Positions 10,692-21,200 of a DNA stretch of 64,000 nucleotides are shown piece after piece. Positions within the stretch are counted from its first letter, which is position 1, and each line of letters begins with the position of its first letter. Location of the stretch: positions 501,001 through 565,000 of the forward strand of contig NC_091672.1 in assembly GCF_042453785.1 (NCBI RefSeq), written 5' to 3'. The position numbers and the translations under genes are program-made. The notes under the pieces are model-generated. The model saw only the letters and a program-made list of their open reading frames with translations, did no database searches and was not told where the DNA came from. Origin of the DNA: Malus domestica (taxonomy: Eukaryota > Streptophyta > Magnoliopsida > Rosales > Rosaceae).

Positions 10692-12697
10692 TCATACCGA
10701 AGGTGAGACTTCTACTTCCCTCAAAACTTTTGCAGCATCTTCGGGGAATACCGGGTTTATGTAACACCCAGTTCCAATTTCAAACCCTGCCGCAACACTT
10801 AATTGAGGTACGATCTGCAAAAACCAATGGGAGTGAGATAACTGTGAAGCACTATCCCGAAGAGGAGAAGTCTGAACCATGAAATTGAACGGCGGATTGT
10901 TCAACTGCAAAGCCATCTTCCTAAGCATGAGTTTTAGGAGCCCTCCAAGGTCAACTGCCTGCAAAGTTGCGTATAGCTATTAAGCAAACAATAAATGTGT
11001 TTAAAGGAAAATATTTACATCATCAGATGCGCTGAATGTGCCATCCATGAGTGTATGACAATACAAGTTTTTACATTACGGTAGCGCACACATATTAAAC
11101 ATACAAGCAAATGTTTTACCAATTATTTAGTACTGCAATATCAATATGCAGATTTCTAAGTGATACAAATTTATACAATTCCAGCTAAAATAATAACCTT
11201 GAGCGCATCTCTAAAGATCTAATTTCCTTTGGCCTCCTTCAGATCAATTCTTTTCAGGTTTGTTTTCTAGTCAAAGACAGTCCTAAACCCTTAAAATTAG
11301 AACGTCATGCTATCCCTATTATAGTCCCTACTACAATACCGGAAGCAACTCCCGGCCATTGATGTTTAATTCACAGAATATGTTCTTTTCTCAAAACTTG
11401 GCTGTTCTAACATAATACCCCTCCGTGTATACAGATGGCCATGGGGCCCATATTGTGTAAATAACTGTTGCAAACAAGAAACCCAGCTAACAGTTTATCC
11501 ACATTGCAGGATGAAAGTAGCAGAATTTAAGTGATGATCACCCAAATTTACACTTAGATTTTCACTTTTACCAAAATTATACCTATGCTCTGTAATTAAT
11601 ATTTAAGAATAAAAAGGATGCTAACTCGGTTTAAGTACCTTGTCAGCGTCTAGTTCATGGAAATGAGGAGAGTGATCGAGAGGAATAACCCATATCTCAA
11701 ATGGAAATGTAGCAGCAAACGGTACAATTGAAACAAAATGGGCTGAAACATCAACCAACAGATCCTTTGAAGATTTGAATTCACAAACGCTGCAGTTCCC
11801 AGTCTGATCAAAATACTCCTTCATACTGTCAAGTCGGGCAGCAACTGCAGTTGGAACAATTGGAAGTGCCATTATCTGACTGTGAGAGTGGCTCATTGAT
11901 GCCCCAGCTGAAGCACCATGGTTCTTAAACACCTTCAAACATAAACAACAAATCAGCTTAAATGGAAAACGGACTGAGATACACTTTCTCTTTTAAGTAC
12001 ACTAAATTATTCTAAACAACGGGGGGAGAGATTCGATTGCTCTAACCAACTCGGCTAAACCCCTGCCTGCAAAAGCACATTTACTTAACTTAAAGGCTTA
12101 TGCTTTTAGAAAGACCCAAATCTCCAAATGCAAACCAGGCAGTAAAGTCCATATGGAACTAGAATTCTACTGATTAATAAGAAATAAATTAAACCGGAAA
12201 CCAACCTGGACGTATCTGATGACATCGTGGATCATAAGCTGCCGGATCCTCGTCGTGTACGTAACAAGAATCTCGCCGATCTGTCTCGCCGACAAATCGG
12301 AAAGCTGAACGGAGTGAACAGGGGTCTCAATCACCACGTCGTGGAACCCAAACCCACTTATCACGACCCGACCCGGACCCGAATCGGAGTTCTGGTGTAA
12401 CGGGTCTTGAGCAGAGACGACGTCCATGTCTCTGCTCAGGGCGGGGTAGAGGTTCTGGATGACCCGGATTGTCCAGTCTGGACTGTCGGGCGGGAGCCGG
12501 AAGATTTCGGGAGCGCACTCGTGCTCGTGGCCGATGCAGAAGGGGCACTGTTGTTGTTGGTCGGAGTTGGGGTTGATGGGGGACTTGGATTTGAAGTCGG
12601 AAGGTCGCTTGGCTCTGGCGGGTGAGAATATCACCCACCGCTTCGTCACTGAGTCTTTCCTCAGTTGCGGGGTTCGAGCTGCTGAATCTGATGCCAT
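10692..12697 (-). CDS. Galactose-1-phosphate uridylyltransferase-like / ADP-glucose phosphorylase
   Basis: There are three exons on the minus strand: 12206-12697, 11639-11932 and 10692-10958. All splice sites are GT-AG and in frame, giving 350 aa, the size of Arabidopsis At5g18200 (from memory). Exon 1 carries RWVIFSPARAKRP and the zinc-ligand pair CPFC, followed by the PEIFRLPP region. Exon 2 has the HIT-superfamily catalytic motif as SHSHSQIMALP and a second CXXC (CSVC). Exon 3 ends in NPPFNFMVQTSP, SHWFLQIVPQL and GFEIGTGCYINPVFPEDAA. This family transfers a nucleotide onto a phosphate or sugar phosphate. Plant members of this clade are reported to act as ADP-glucose phosphorylase rather than classical GalT, so the exact substrate is uncertain. 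No targeting peptide is obvious. The gene appears intact. Confidence 0.92.
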
Positions 12698-12900
12698 TGC
12701 CTTCCCTTTGTGTCAGTTAGATGCCTCTTCCTTAATCAAGCTTTTCCCCTTGATGAAGATGATATTTCACTATGATGAACAAACAACGCGTTGATTCGGT
12801 CTCGTTGTTTTTCTAAACCGCAACCCACATTTCCTAAACCATCTCCCATTCGCTTTTTAAATTATAATTTATCTTAATATACCTCATTTACATTTTCCAA
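12698..12900 (-). promoter_or_regulatory. Upstream region of the GalT-like gene
   Basis: About 200 bp lie between the start codon and a MITE. It is expected to hold the 5' UTR and core promoter. I do not see a convincing TATA box, so the assignment is positional only. Confidence 0.3.
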
Positions 12901-13052
12901 TAGGGGTGTGATATCCACACACCCCTTTTTACTTCTCTCACACCCTTTTAATTTTCAACCGTCGGATCGGATGAATTAAAGAAGATCAAAGAACAGAGAT
13001 TAACAAGGGGTGTGAAAGAAGTAAAAAAGGGTGTGTAGATAGCACACCCCTT
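12901..13052. mobile_element. Short MITE with long terminal inverted repeats
   Basis: A compact palindrome of about 150 bp. The left end TAGGGGTGTGATATCCACAC is mirrored by the right end, which ends in GTGTGTAGATAGCACACCCC. The internal tracts TTTTTACTTCTCTCACACCC and GGGGTGTGAAAGAAGTAAAA also pair. No coding capacity. The RNA would fold into a near-perfect hairpin. The target duplication is unclear. Confidence 0.8.
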
Positions 13053-13186
13053 TCCAATATTACTTTGCACCCCGTACACATTGGGTCAATTATGGCTGTT
13101 TGGTTTCGTTTTCTAAAGATTTTGGGATTTCTCCAATTGGGGATCATTTTTCTCTCTTGCTGTGTAGTTGCATAATACCTTGAATT
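13053..13186. other. Spacer between MITE and SINE
   Basis: Short AT-rich spacer with no recognised feature. Confidence 0.4.
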
Positions 13187-13195
13187 TTTCAAATC

Positions 13196-13342
13196 TTTTT
13201 TTTGGATGAATCCAGGGTATTCCCATACGTAGGCGATGACTAATCCCTCGAGCCGGATCAGACCCCATTTGGGAGGGCAAGCTCTCTCCATTCACAAGGC
13301 TCGAACTCGAGACCTTGCTAAGGAAAACAAACTCCTTACCAC
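13196..13342 (-). mobile_element. tRNA-derived SINE (minus strand)
   Basis: Flanked by a 9-bp direct repeat TTTCAAATC (13187-13195 and 13343-13351). On the minus strand it contains a Pol III B-box-like GAGTTCGAGCC and ends in an A-rich tail (TCCAAAAAAAAG). Length about 147 bp. A possible A-box lies at the 5' end near GTGGTAAGG, partly in the duplication. Non-autonomous; it would depend on LINE machinery. Confidence 0.7.
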
Positions 13343-13351
13343 TTTCAAATC

Positions 13352-14172
13352 CTTTTCAATCACATGGTAAGCAAAGTAATTGGAAATAAGATAATTGTAT
13401 GAGTTCCTTCGTCTTTTGGTTGGTTTAAGAGCCCATTGGAACGATTGCAGTAATGTCATTTGGTGCTGAACATTAGGTTTTCTCATCCACCATGATGGCT
13501 TCCTTAAGCTTCATCTACGAGTCACATAAAATAATTCAACAATTGTTACTATTTAAGATTGATGTTAGACTGCCTCGTGATAAATCATTTTTCTTAGGAA
13601 ACTTTAACGAACAACTTTTGGTACTATTCACTTTAACGAAAAACCACATTTTTAAACTAAAAAGTCAATCATAGTACTATTCACTTTACACTTTATTTTG
13701 TTATTATCGTTAAAACTTAAAGTTTTCAAACAATTTTCATTAGTTTTTTTTTTCTTAATGATTTTCTCTTTTAAAATTTCGTTAGACTTAAATAGTCATT
13801 TGGTATGTAAGTTATTTAATAAACAAAATTTAATTTTAACTTCATCAATGATGTAGGATCATCTTATAAAATGACGGGCCTTCTTGCAAGCTCTCCCTCC
13901 ACGTTGCATGACCGTTGGTCGTGGATCAAGGGTGCAACTGGCTCAGGATTGCAAGGTTCCAATACAAAGCTTAACTCGAATTTAAGTAAAAAACTGCGAT
14001 CTCTGTTTCATATTGGGCACTATTCAATTTGACATCGTTATGGAGGACATAACTTAGCTTTATCATGTGTTGCAAGTTACAATCACTAGTTAAGGCTTAG
14101 TGAGTAACAACTAGTATTTTATTTAGCTTATTCAAGTTAGTTAAAACAGCGTACTGTCTCTCTCTTTCAAAG
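13352..14172. other. Intergenic, nothing recognised
   Basis: AT-rich sequence with only short spurious frames. The segment just before 14173 (GTTAGTTAAAACAGC and a CTCTCT run) might be the 5' half of an older SINE split by the nested elements to the right, but this is weak. Confidence 0.4.
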
Positions 14173-14478
14173 TCAGCCCTGAGATTTTAGGGGCCCTATG
14201 AAAAAGTGAATTAGAGGTCCTCAAATTGTGAATTTAACTTTCTTTTTTTCCATTTTCAGTTTTGCTTTCTATAAATTCTAATAGCACAAACAAATATAAC
14301 AAATCAACTGACAAAAAGGTGATTTTTTTTTTCTTAATTACTTAAAGGTCCAGCCACTTAGTACTACAATCTAGTGGTATTTAGCTTCACTTATAAGTGA
14401 GAGGTCTTAGGTTCGATTCTCGCCAAAGACTAGTTTGAACCACATCATTGTTAGCCCATTGTGAGGTTAAGCTCACCC

Positions 14479-16635
14479 TGTTACACCTCACCCCTAATTT
14501 AATTTGTATTTACACTAAGGTTGAGGATATATTGCTTTTAAAATTGTTTTTGGGTCTTAATAGGTGTGCCCAGGGGGCCCACCTTGCTTTTGTGTCCCCG
14601 GTCTCTCTCTCCTCTCTATTCTCCCTCGAGTCAACCTCTTCTCTTTCTCTCCCTCTTCTTCTTCTCTCCCTTATCTTGCTCTCGGCTTTCTCTGCAACTT
14701 TCTTTTTCTCCCTGAGGACCAACCCACACACACATGTGCCCATACCTCATCAACGACGACAGCATCACCATCACTACCGCGTTAGCTATCTCTTTTTCCC
14801 TCTCTCAGTTCGTCTCTGTGGAGCACAGAGGAACTTCGACGAGTCTCTCGTATTGCCAACGACTGGTAAGCCTTGGTAACACTCCAAAAACTCTTCCTTA
14901 TGTCCTTGTAGTTCGTTCTTTGACCATGTTTATGTGTGGTGGACGTCGAGGCATTGCAGAAACTCCTTGAGAAGGCTTTCCTAGATTCTGGCGAGAAATC
15001 CGTCACTTTCGAGCCAATTTCCTGCCAAACCACGATGAGTTGGTCAATGTGTAAGGTATCAATCTCTTCATCTCCCTGAGTACTACAACTTTCCTTTTTG
15101 AATCACCCAATTTCGTTAAGTATTGAAGAAGTTATATCCATTTGAATCTTACCCAATTTCTAGCGACCTCCGAGGCTTTCGAAGCATTTTTTTACCAAAC
15201 CACGGCTAGTTAGATGTCGTGTGAGGTACCATTCTCTTCGTATCATCAAGAGCTATGATTTCTATTTTTGAATCACTCGATTTCGTTAAGTATTGACAAA
15301 GTTATGAACGTTTAAAATTTGTCTAAGATTCTGGCCAAAATCCGGCCTTTTCCTTCAATTGGGTCCGGTGACCCATGTTGTGAACTCAAGCCGAGCTTTC
15401 AAGCCCAGATCCTTTTGAACCAGGCCCTTTGGGCCGTGCCAAACCTAGGGCCTTAAGCCCGTTATCATTTTAAACCCAACCCAAATCCTTTAATCTATTT
15501 ATATTTATTTATTTAGTTTTATAAAAACCCAAAAGAACTGGGCCGAGCCTTTAAGCCCAAGCCCCTTTTGTGCAGCCTAGGGCCTTCGGCCCATTGACCC
15601 AAAACCCATCAGATATGACATTTGGGCCTTGGAACCCTTTTATTTATTTATGTATTTTATTTGTTTGAAACTAAACCCAACCCACCTAAAAGTCTAAGCC
15701 TAAACCCTTTAACCTTTCAAACCCTAAACCCTAACCTGCCAAACCCTTTATGGGAAATATTCCATTAGGGAATATTCCGTCACGGAATATTCTAGAATAT
15801 TATTTGTGTTGACTTTTACGAAATTTATCATGAACCCTCGTAGCGTAATTTGACGTCATGAATCCGTTTCCGACATCCGTTTTCCTAATTTCAATTGTTA
15901 TAATAGAGTTTTATTAATTTGATCATTTATGTGCTTAGGGGTAATTATTTGTGATGATTCTATGTTCGTTAGTTTGCGTGGCTCTTTGACGGCTAAGTAT
16001 CTGTAAGTGGACCCCTTCTAAAAATGCATGTTTTAATAGTAGAAATGCATACATGGAAAAACATGATTTAACAATTATGTTCTATTAAACGCTTTGAGAT
16101 AACATGCTTAATGAGACTATTTTGAACTATTATTATTGTTCCTATAACTCATGTTCTTATAGAATATCTGATGGATGACGATATGATATTTAGAACATGT
16201 TTTGAACACCTCTTTATAGTATAGATGATGGATGACTTTATATTATGAAGTTGTATTTCAATATATATATGTTCAATGGTTTTGTACTTACCTAGTGGTC
16301 CCTATTCCACTACGGGACGAAGGGATAGATTCCGTTCCGTCCCGGGCGACGGTTAAGGTGTTAGCATAGGGCCTGAAATGTTTTTCCTCTGGCTATTAGC
16401 ATAGGGACGGAAAGCCGGCATGAGGCATAAAGTGTATTTTCCTCTGACTGTCTGCTCAGAGACGGGGAGTCGGCATGGGGCTTGAGGGTTATTTGACATT
16501 CACTAGTGATTATTATATATACAAGTTATGGTTTGAGACATTGCACAGCATGCTAGGTTTCGTAAAACCTATGTTTATCGTGATATATATGTGTTTTCAT
16601 AAAACCTGAGGGTTAGTACGTTGATAATTGTTTTA

Positions 16636-16674
<39 letters not shown>

Positions 16675-17015
16675 CTTGGTCCACTCATGTTTGTTTTGCA
16701 CCCCCTTCAAGACTTAGAATCGAGGCATACAATCTCGGTGTCCAGGCACTTCCATCGGCATCTTCGAGTCCTCTCGGTGTTGGACCCACTCATTTGTTCA
16801 TTCAATTTTTATATTAATTCTTTTAGTGTTCTAGATTAGATGTGTGCTCTAAACACGTTCCTTAAATGCATATTCCTTATTCTTTTACATTTATAAGCTT
16901 TATCTATCCCTTGTTTTCAGCATTTGCACTCAATAAATGGTTTTCGTCATCTTCGGGTGTCAGCCAGCACGTGCCTATCCTGGTATTCGGAGAATATCGG
17001 GATCGGGACGTGTCA
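14479..17015 (+). mobile_element. Solo LTR of a Ty3/gypsy (chromovirus-like) element
   Basis: Begins TGTTACACCTCACCCC and ends GGGATCGGGACGTGTCA, with TG...CA termini. It is flanked by the 5-bp duplication CACCC (14474-14478 and 17016-17020). Length 2537 bp, non-coding, with a (TA)n tract inside. The end sequences resemble Tekay/Del-type chromovirus LTRs (memory-based; lineage moderate). No internal domain or second LTR is present, so it is a product of LTR-LTR recombination. Short open frames within it have no motifs. Confidence 0.85.
16637..16671. repeat. (TA)n microsatellite
   Basis: About 17 TA units inside the solo LTR. Confidence 0.95.
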
Positions 17016-17365
17016 CACCCCCTTCCCCTTAGCTTAAATAATATTGTTGGTTCAAAGAAAAAAAAAACTTAAAGGTCCAGGGTTAGAAATTTTATTTTAG
17101 TTTTGTGGAATTTTTATATTATTTTTATGGAAATTTATGCATTTAATAATAATAAAGTAAAAAATGATGGAGGCAAAGCCTCGAACCCATTCTCAAATGG
17201 ATACAGAGAAACATAAGTACCACTTGTGCTAACAGTTGATTTTATATTTTTTTTTACACATATTGGTATATATACGTATATTCATGTAAAATTGAAAAAT
17301 TGGGGGCCATCCAATTTGGGGGCCTTGTGCGGTGGCACCACTTGCACACCCACAGGGTCGCCCCT

Positions 17366-18690
17366 GCTCTCTTAAACATCTAAGTTCAAATCCTTCATCT
17401 GTTATTTAGATAAATTTAGTGTATACTATCTTATCATGTATTGAAAAAAAAAAACAATTGGATAAATTGTAATTTTTGGTACAACTATAAAAAGTGTTTG
17501 AGAAGGAAACCATGTGAACATTGAGAACATTTGACCAAGAGATTTTTATGCTCTTGATGGTGATGGCTTGATAATCACCTTTAACATTTAGCTCTACTTT
17601 ATACCGGTGTATTTGTGCTACCTCCAGTCAAACCAACTAATTTTACATTTGGGACTTTTTTATTGAAATTATTTACTGGGGAATTTGGGAAAGGCAGGGA
17701 AATTACTTCTCAATCCTACAACTCATATCATATGTGTGAGGTTGGCAAAAAAATAAAATAAAGGAATATCACCAATCAAATATGATTTATGAAATAAATA
17801 AATAAAAAGTAGGTCAAGCAATGCAAGGAATATTGTGTAAACTCACAAACACTCATGTAATTGTACAGTCTTGCTTTCCTCTCATTTTGATGACCAAATG
17901 TGTATTAGCCATAAAATTATATTAGTTTAGATTCAAAGATTTAAAAATTTGACAACTTAATAAAGCAAAACTAACTTAAAATCCATGATTAGAAAACTAG
18001 TTTCTTGTTTTGATTTATTAAATTGTCAAATATTTTATATTTTTGATCTAAACTAATTTATTTTTACGGTAAATATACATTCGGTCTTCACACATCTTCA
18101 AAATAAAAACTTTAGAAGAACACGACTTTGTAATTGTAATTTTGGAATTTGATCAGGTCAAACTGTGTCTAACTCACAAATACTCATATTTTCTTATAAT
18201 AATAATAATAACATATAATTTGGAAAAAGGAAAAGAAAATAATTTTAAAAATGAGCTTTTGGTTATTACAAGGCCACATTTTCATGTTCCATGTCCTTGT
18301 CTTTCCCATATAAAATATAAAACCGCACAAGAAGCTTATTCGGACACCATTTCACACCTTCACTCATTTTTAGACACATCAGTTTTGAAATTTAGTTTTG
18401 GAACGCCACCCTTTTTTACATACTAGGGCATCCACGATGCTCTACTACCTTTTATTTTCTAGAGATCGAGAGAAAAAAAAAACACAATTATGATCGGAAC
18501 TCTACTGTAACAGTGTACCGTGAATCTGTGATCTACATTTAGGTTTAAGTTGCTCCACTCAACTAGAAGTCTAGAACGCACTACCACCATCAACAAAATA
18601 TGTTATTTAATTTTCTGAGGGAAAAAACATAAATGAAATGAAATGAAATTTTAAATAATTATAATTTGTTAAGAGAAAAAGAAGAAAGAA
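17366..18690. other. Intergenic AT-rich region
   Basis: The first part (17370-17455) contains AAGTTCAAATCC, B-box-like, and ends in an A12 tract, so it may be the 3' half of another SINE. The remainder is AT-rich with no recognised gene. The promoter of the MLK kinase gene should lie at its right end. Confidence 0.35.
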
Positions 18691-18725
18691 AAGTACTTAA
18701 GGCAAGGCAGGGTGAGGGCTTCAGC

Positions 18726-18737
18726 TCTATTTATAGC
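18726..18737 (+). promoter_or_regulatory. Candidate TATA box of the MLK kinase gene
   Basis: CTATTTATAG lies about 40 bp upstream of a pyrimidine/GAC-rich stretch that looks like a 5' UTR (to a splice donor at 18984). The role is inferred from motif and position only. Confidence 0.4.
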
Positions 18738-18764
18738 CCTCAAAGCATCCAAATCTCTCATTAC

Positions 18765-19777
18765 CAAAAAAAACAAAAATCTTTTTGAGCTTGTTTCTGA
18801 TAAGAGAAGGGAGAAGAAGGGAAAATGTGTGTGCCTCTGTCGCTTTGTTTTCACTGAACAACACCACCACGACGATGACGACGACGACGACGACGATCTG
18901 CTCCCTAAACCGATCATCGCCCTTCTGAATCCGTTTCGGCCTCTCATCCTCCTCCTGCTTTCTCCGTTTTCTGGAGCCGATCGGTGAGCAATCTTCATTT
19001 TTTGTGTGCTTTTTATTTTGCCTTTTCATTTCTTCAACTGTTTCGATGATCGCTTTGTATTCAAAGTTTCCTGCTTTGTTTCGATGATCGGAGTGCTGAT
19101 TGCTCACAAATCGATCTGATTCGGATGTTTATTCGTTTTGTTCATTTGATTCATTCGTTGAATGTGTAGCTGAATATGTATTTTTGGTCAGAGTCATCGT
19201 TGTCGGAATGCTGAGTTTGGTGAAGTTTCGTGCTTTAGGTTGAAGCTAATGACTGGTTAGGAATTGACCAAAGAAAAATGACCGATTAGGATAAAGAAAC
19301 AAAAGATATCACAGAACTGGAAAATCGGAACGGATTCATTTTATTAACATTATTTGGGCATTTGCCTTTCATTTGTTGCTTGGCTTTTGGAACTTAGATC
19401 TTTCAAGCGATATAAACATGCCCATTAATAGTATATTTGCTGTTTCAGTACCCTACTTTTCCTCTATAGGAACCAACTGAGGCAAGCTTCACAGGATTTT
19501 TTTTCTTATTGTGTTTGTTTTGATTTTCCTGATCGATCAATGTTGTTGCGATCTTCTTCTTGTTCTTATTATATTATTGTATGATACAGCAAAATTATAT
19601 GGTCTGGATGTGCCTGCAATGGGGTTTAAAATTCCATTCATGGTATTGTTTCAGTTATATGCTTGTAACAATAAATTGTGTTTTGTTTAAGAATTTTAGT
19701 GATTTCTTTCCTGTTGTTTATGTTCCAGAGTATCCTGAAGGGATTATTGGGTGGAATGTGATTTGCATGGGCTGAGG
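18765..19777 (+). other. 5' UTR of the MLK kinase gene, with leader intron
   Basis: A first non-coding exon ends at 18983 (CGATCG/GTGAGC). The leader intron runs to the acceptor TTCCAG at 19728, and the second exon carries 49 bases of leader before ATG 19778. The first exon contains a (GAC)n run near 18870-18895. An upstream ATG at 19751 is in frame, but family proteins start with MPELRSG, so 19778 is preferred. Confidence 0.6.
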
Positions 19778-21161
19778 ATGCCAGAGTTGCGAAGCGGAGT
19801 GCGCAGATCAAAACGGCTTGATGATCTTCAGCCTTCCTCACAACCACCAATTGGTCAGGCCGAAAATTGTGTACTACCTGCCCAGAATAAACCTCGGAGA
19901 AGAGCAGGTGGTGGTAGGGGAAGAGGTGGTAATGCTGTAGCAAAAGGTCCTTCACCGGCAATACCCACTAGGCAGACTGCAGCTGGTAGAGGTCGGGGCG
20001 TTAGGTTGATAGATTTAGACCCTGAACCTTGCGAGGTCCGTCCTGAAGCTGCTGCTTTAGGAGCTGCTGAACCCATTTACAATCGTGCGGACGTTGTAGC
20101 AGATAAAGATATTGCGATGGAGGGTGGTGGAAGTGCGGACAAAATAGTGGGAGGTGAAGAAGAAGCAGGCGGGACTCCTGTTCCTGATAGGGTATATAGC
20201 CTGTACTTAATACTTTTGATTGGGTCCGTTTTTGTCTCTTTAGAGTTATAAACACACATTATTAATTCCATTGATGTGGGACTACTAATTGTAGAACCAG
20301 CTTTTATGACTAAATACTCTGGTGATTATACTCTATTTGGCTGATTATCAGCGTTACAAAAAAACAGTTCTATGTTTCCAAATCTAATTGTTCCAGTGAC
20401 GTGGATGGCCAAATAAGAATATAACCGTTCTCTTTGAAAGGAATGGTACCTTTAATAAATGTCTTGTTGCGTATACAGAAATTAAGAGTTTCCGTTGCTT
20501 GCTGCAGGTACAAGTTGGTAACTCTCCTGTGTACAAGGTAGAAAGGAAGTTGGGTAAGGGTGGTTTTGGGCAAGTTTATGTTGGCAGAAGGGTTAGTGGT
20601 GGCACTGATAGGACAGGACCTGACGCTATTGAGGTACCTAATCTGATTAATTGAACTTCTATTTTCTTTTTGGTTACAACTTTTATTTTCAGAATCACAA
20701 ATATATGATCTTTTTTTATTCTTTTTACAGGTTGCTTTGAAGTTTGAACACCGAAATAGTAAAGGTTGCAATTACGGCCCTCCTTATGAGTGGCAAGTTT
20801 ACAAGTGAGTTTTGTATTCCTTGTTTTTTTTTCCCCTAGTATTTTACTACAAGATTACATATAACTATCTTTAAGTTTATCTGCATTACTCTTGAAATGT
20901 TTCGAATATTTCTTCTGATTCTTGTGGTTATTTTCATCTCTTAATAGTAATCTAAATGGATGTTATGGAATTCCTTGGGTTCATTACAAGGGTCGCCAGG
21001 GAGACTTTTACATTCTGGTAAGATTTGATTTGGAGTTCCTTACTATCTGATTGGAGTCCGTACTCATTTACATTGTCTGATGGGTCTATTATATTTCAGG
21101 TCATGGACATTCTTGGACCCAGTCTTTGGGATGTTTGGAATTCTCTTGGGCAATCGTAGGA

Positions 21162-21200
<39 letters not shown>

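Larger units (their letters stand above)
14354..17066 (+). mobile_element. tRNA-derived SINE interrupted by a solo LTR
   Basis: The SINE halves are 14354-14478 and 17021-17066, together about 171 bp. The outer target duplication ACTTAAAGGTCCAG is perfect at 14340-14353 and 17067-17080. The left half carries an A-box-like region (ATCTAGTGGTATTT) and a B-box (GGTTCGATTCT). The right half ends in an A tail (TTCAAAG followed by A10). The 2.5-kb solo LTR was inserted after the SINE. Confidence 0.9.
14173..17365. mobile_element. Degenerate outer element of a transposon nest
   Basis: The left edge near 14175 (CAGCCCTGAGATTTTAGGGG) and right edge near 17360 (CAGGGTCGCCCCTG, preceded by GGGGGCC-rich blocks) look like the two ends of one old element. 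It is interrupted by the SINE at 14354-17066. The interior is AT-rich and non-coding. Superfamily unknown. The edges are approximate and the identity is inferred from shared GGGGCC-rich text. Confidence 0.35.

Noticed and set aside
12407..12794. Plus-strand open frames antisense to the GalT-like exon 1
   Set aside because: Antisense shadow of a GC-rich coding exon; the minus-strand exon carries the family motifs.
14448..15033. Several open frames on both strands within the solo LTR
   Set aside because: No homology, and the region is bounded by LTR ends with a target duplication; treated as non-coding LTR.
18669..19107. Minus-strand frames with poly-Ser/Val opposite the MLK leader
   Set aside because: Produced by the (GAC)n run in the 5' UTR; no support as genes.
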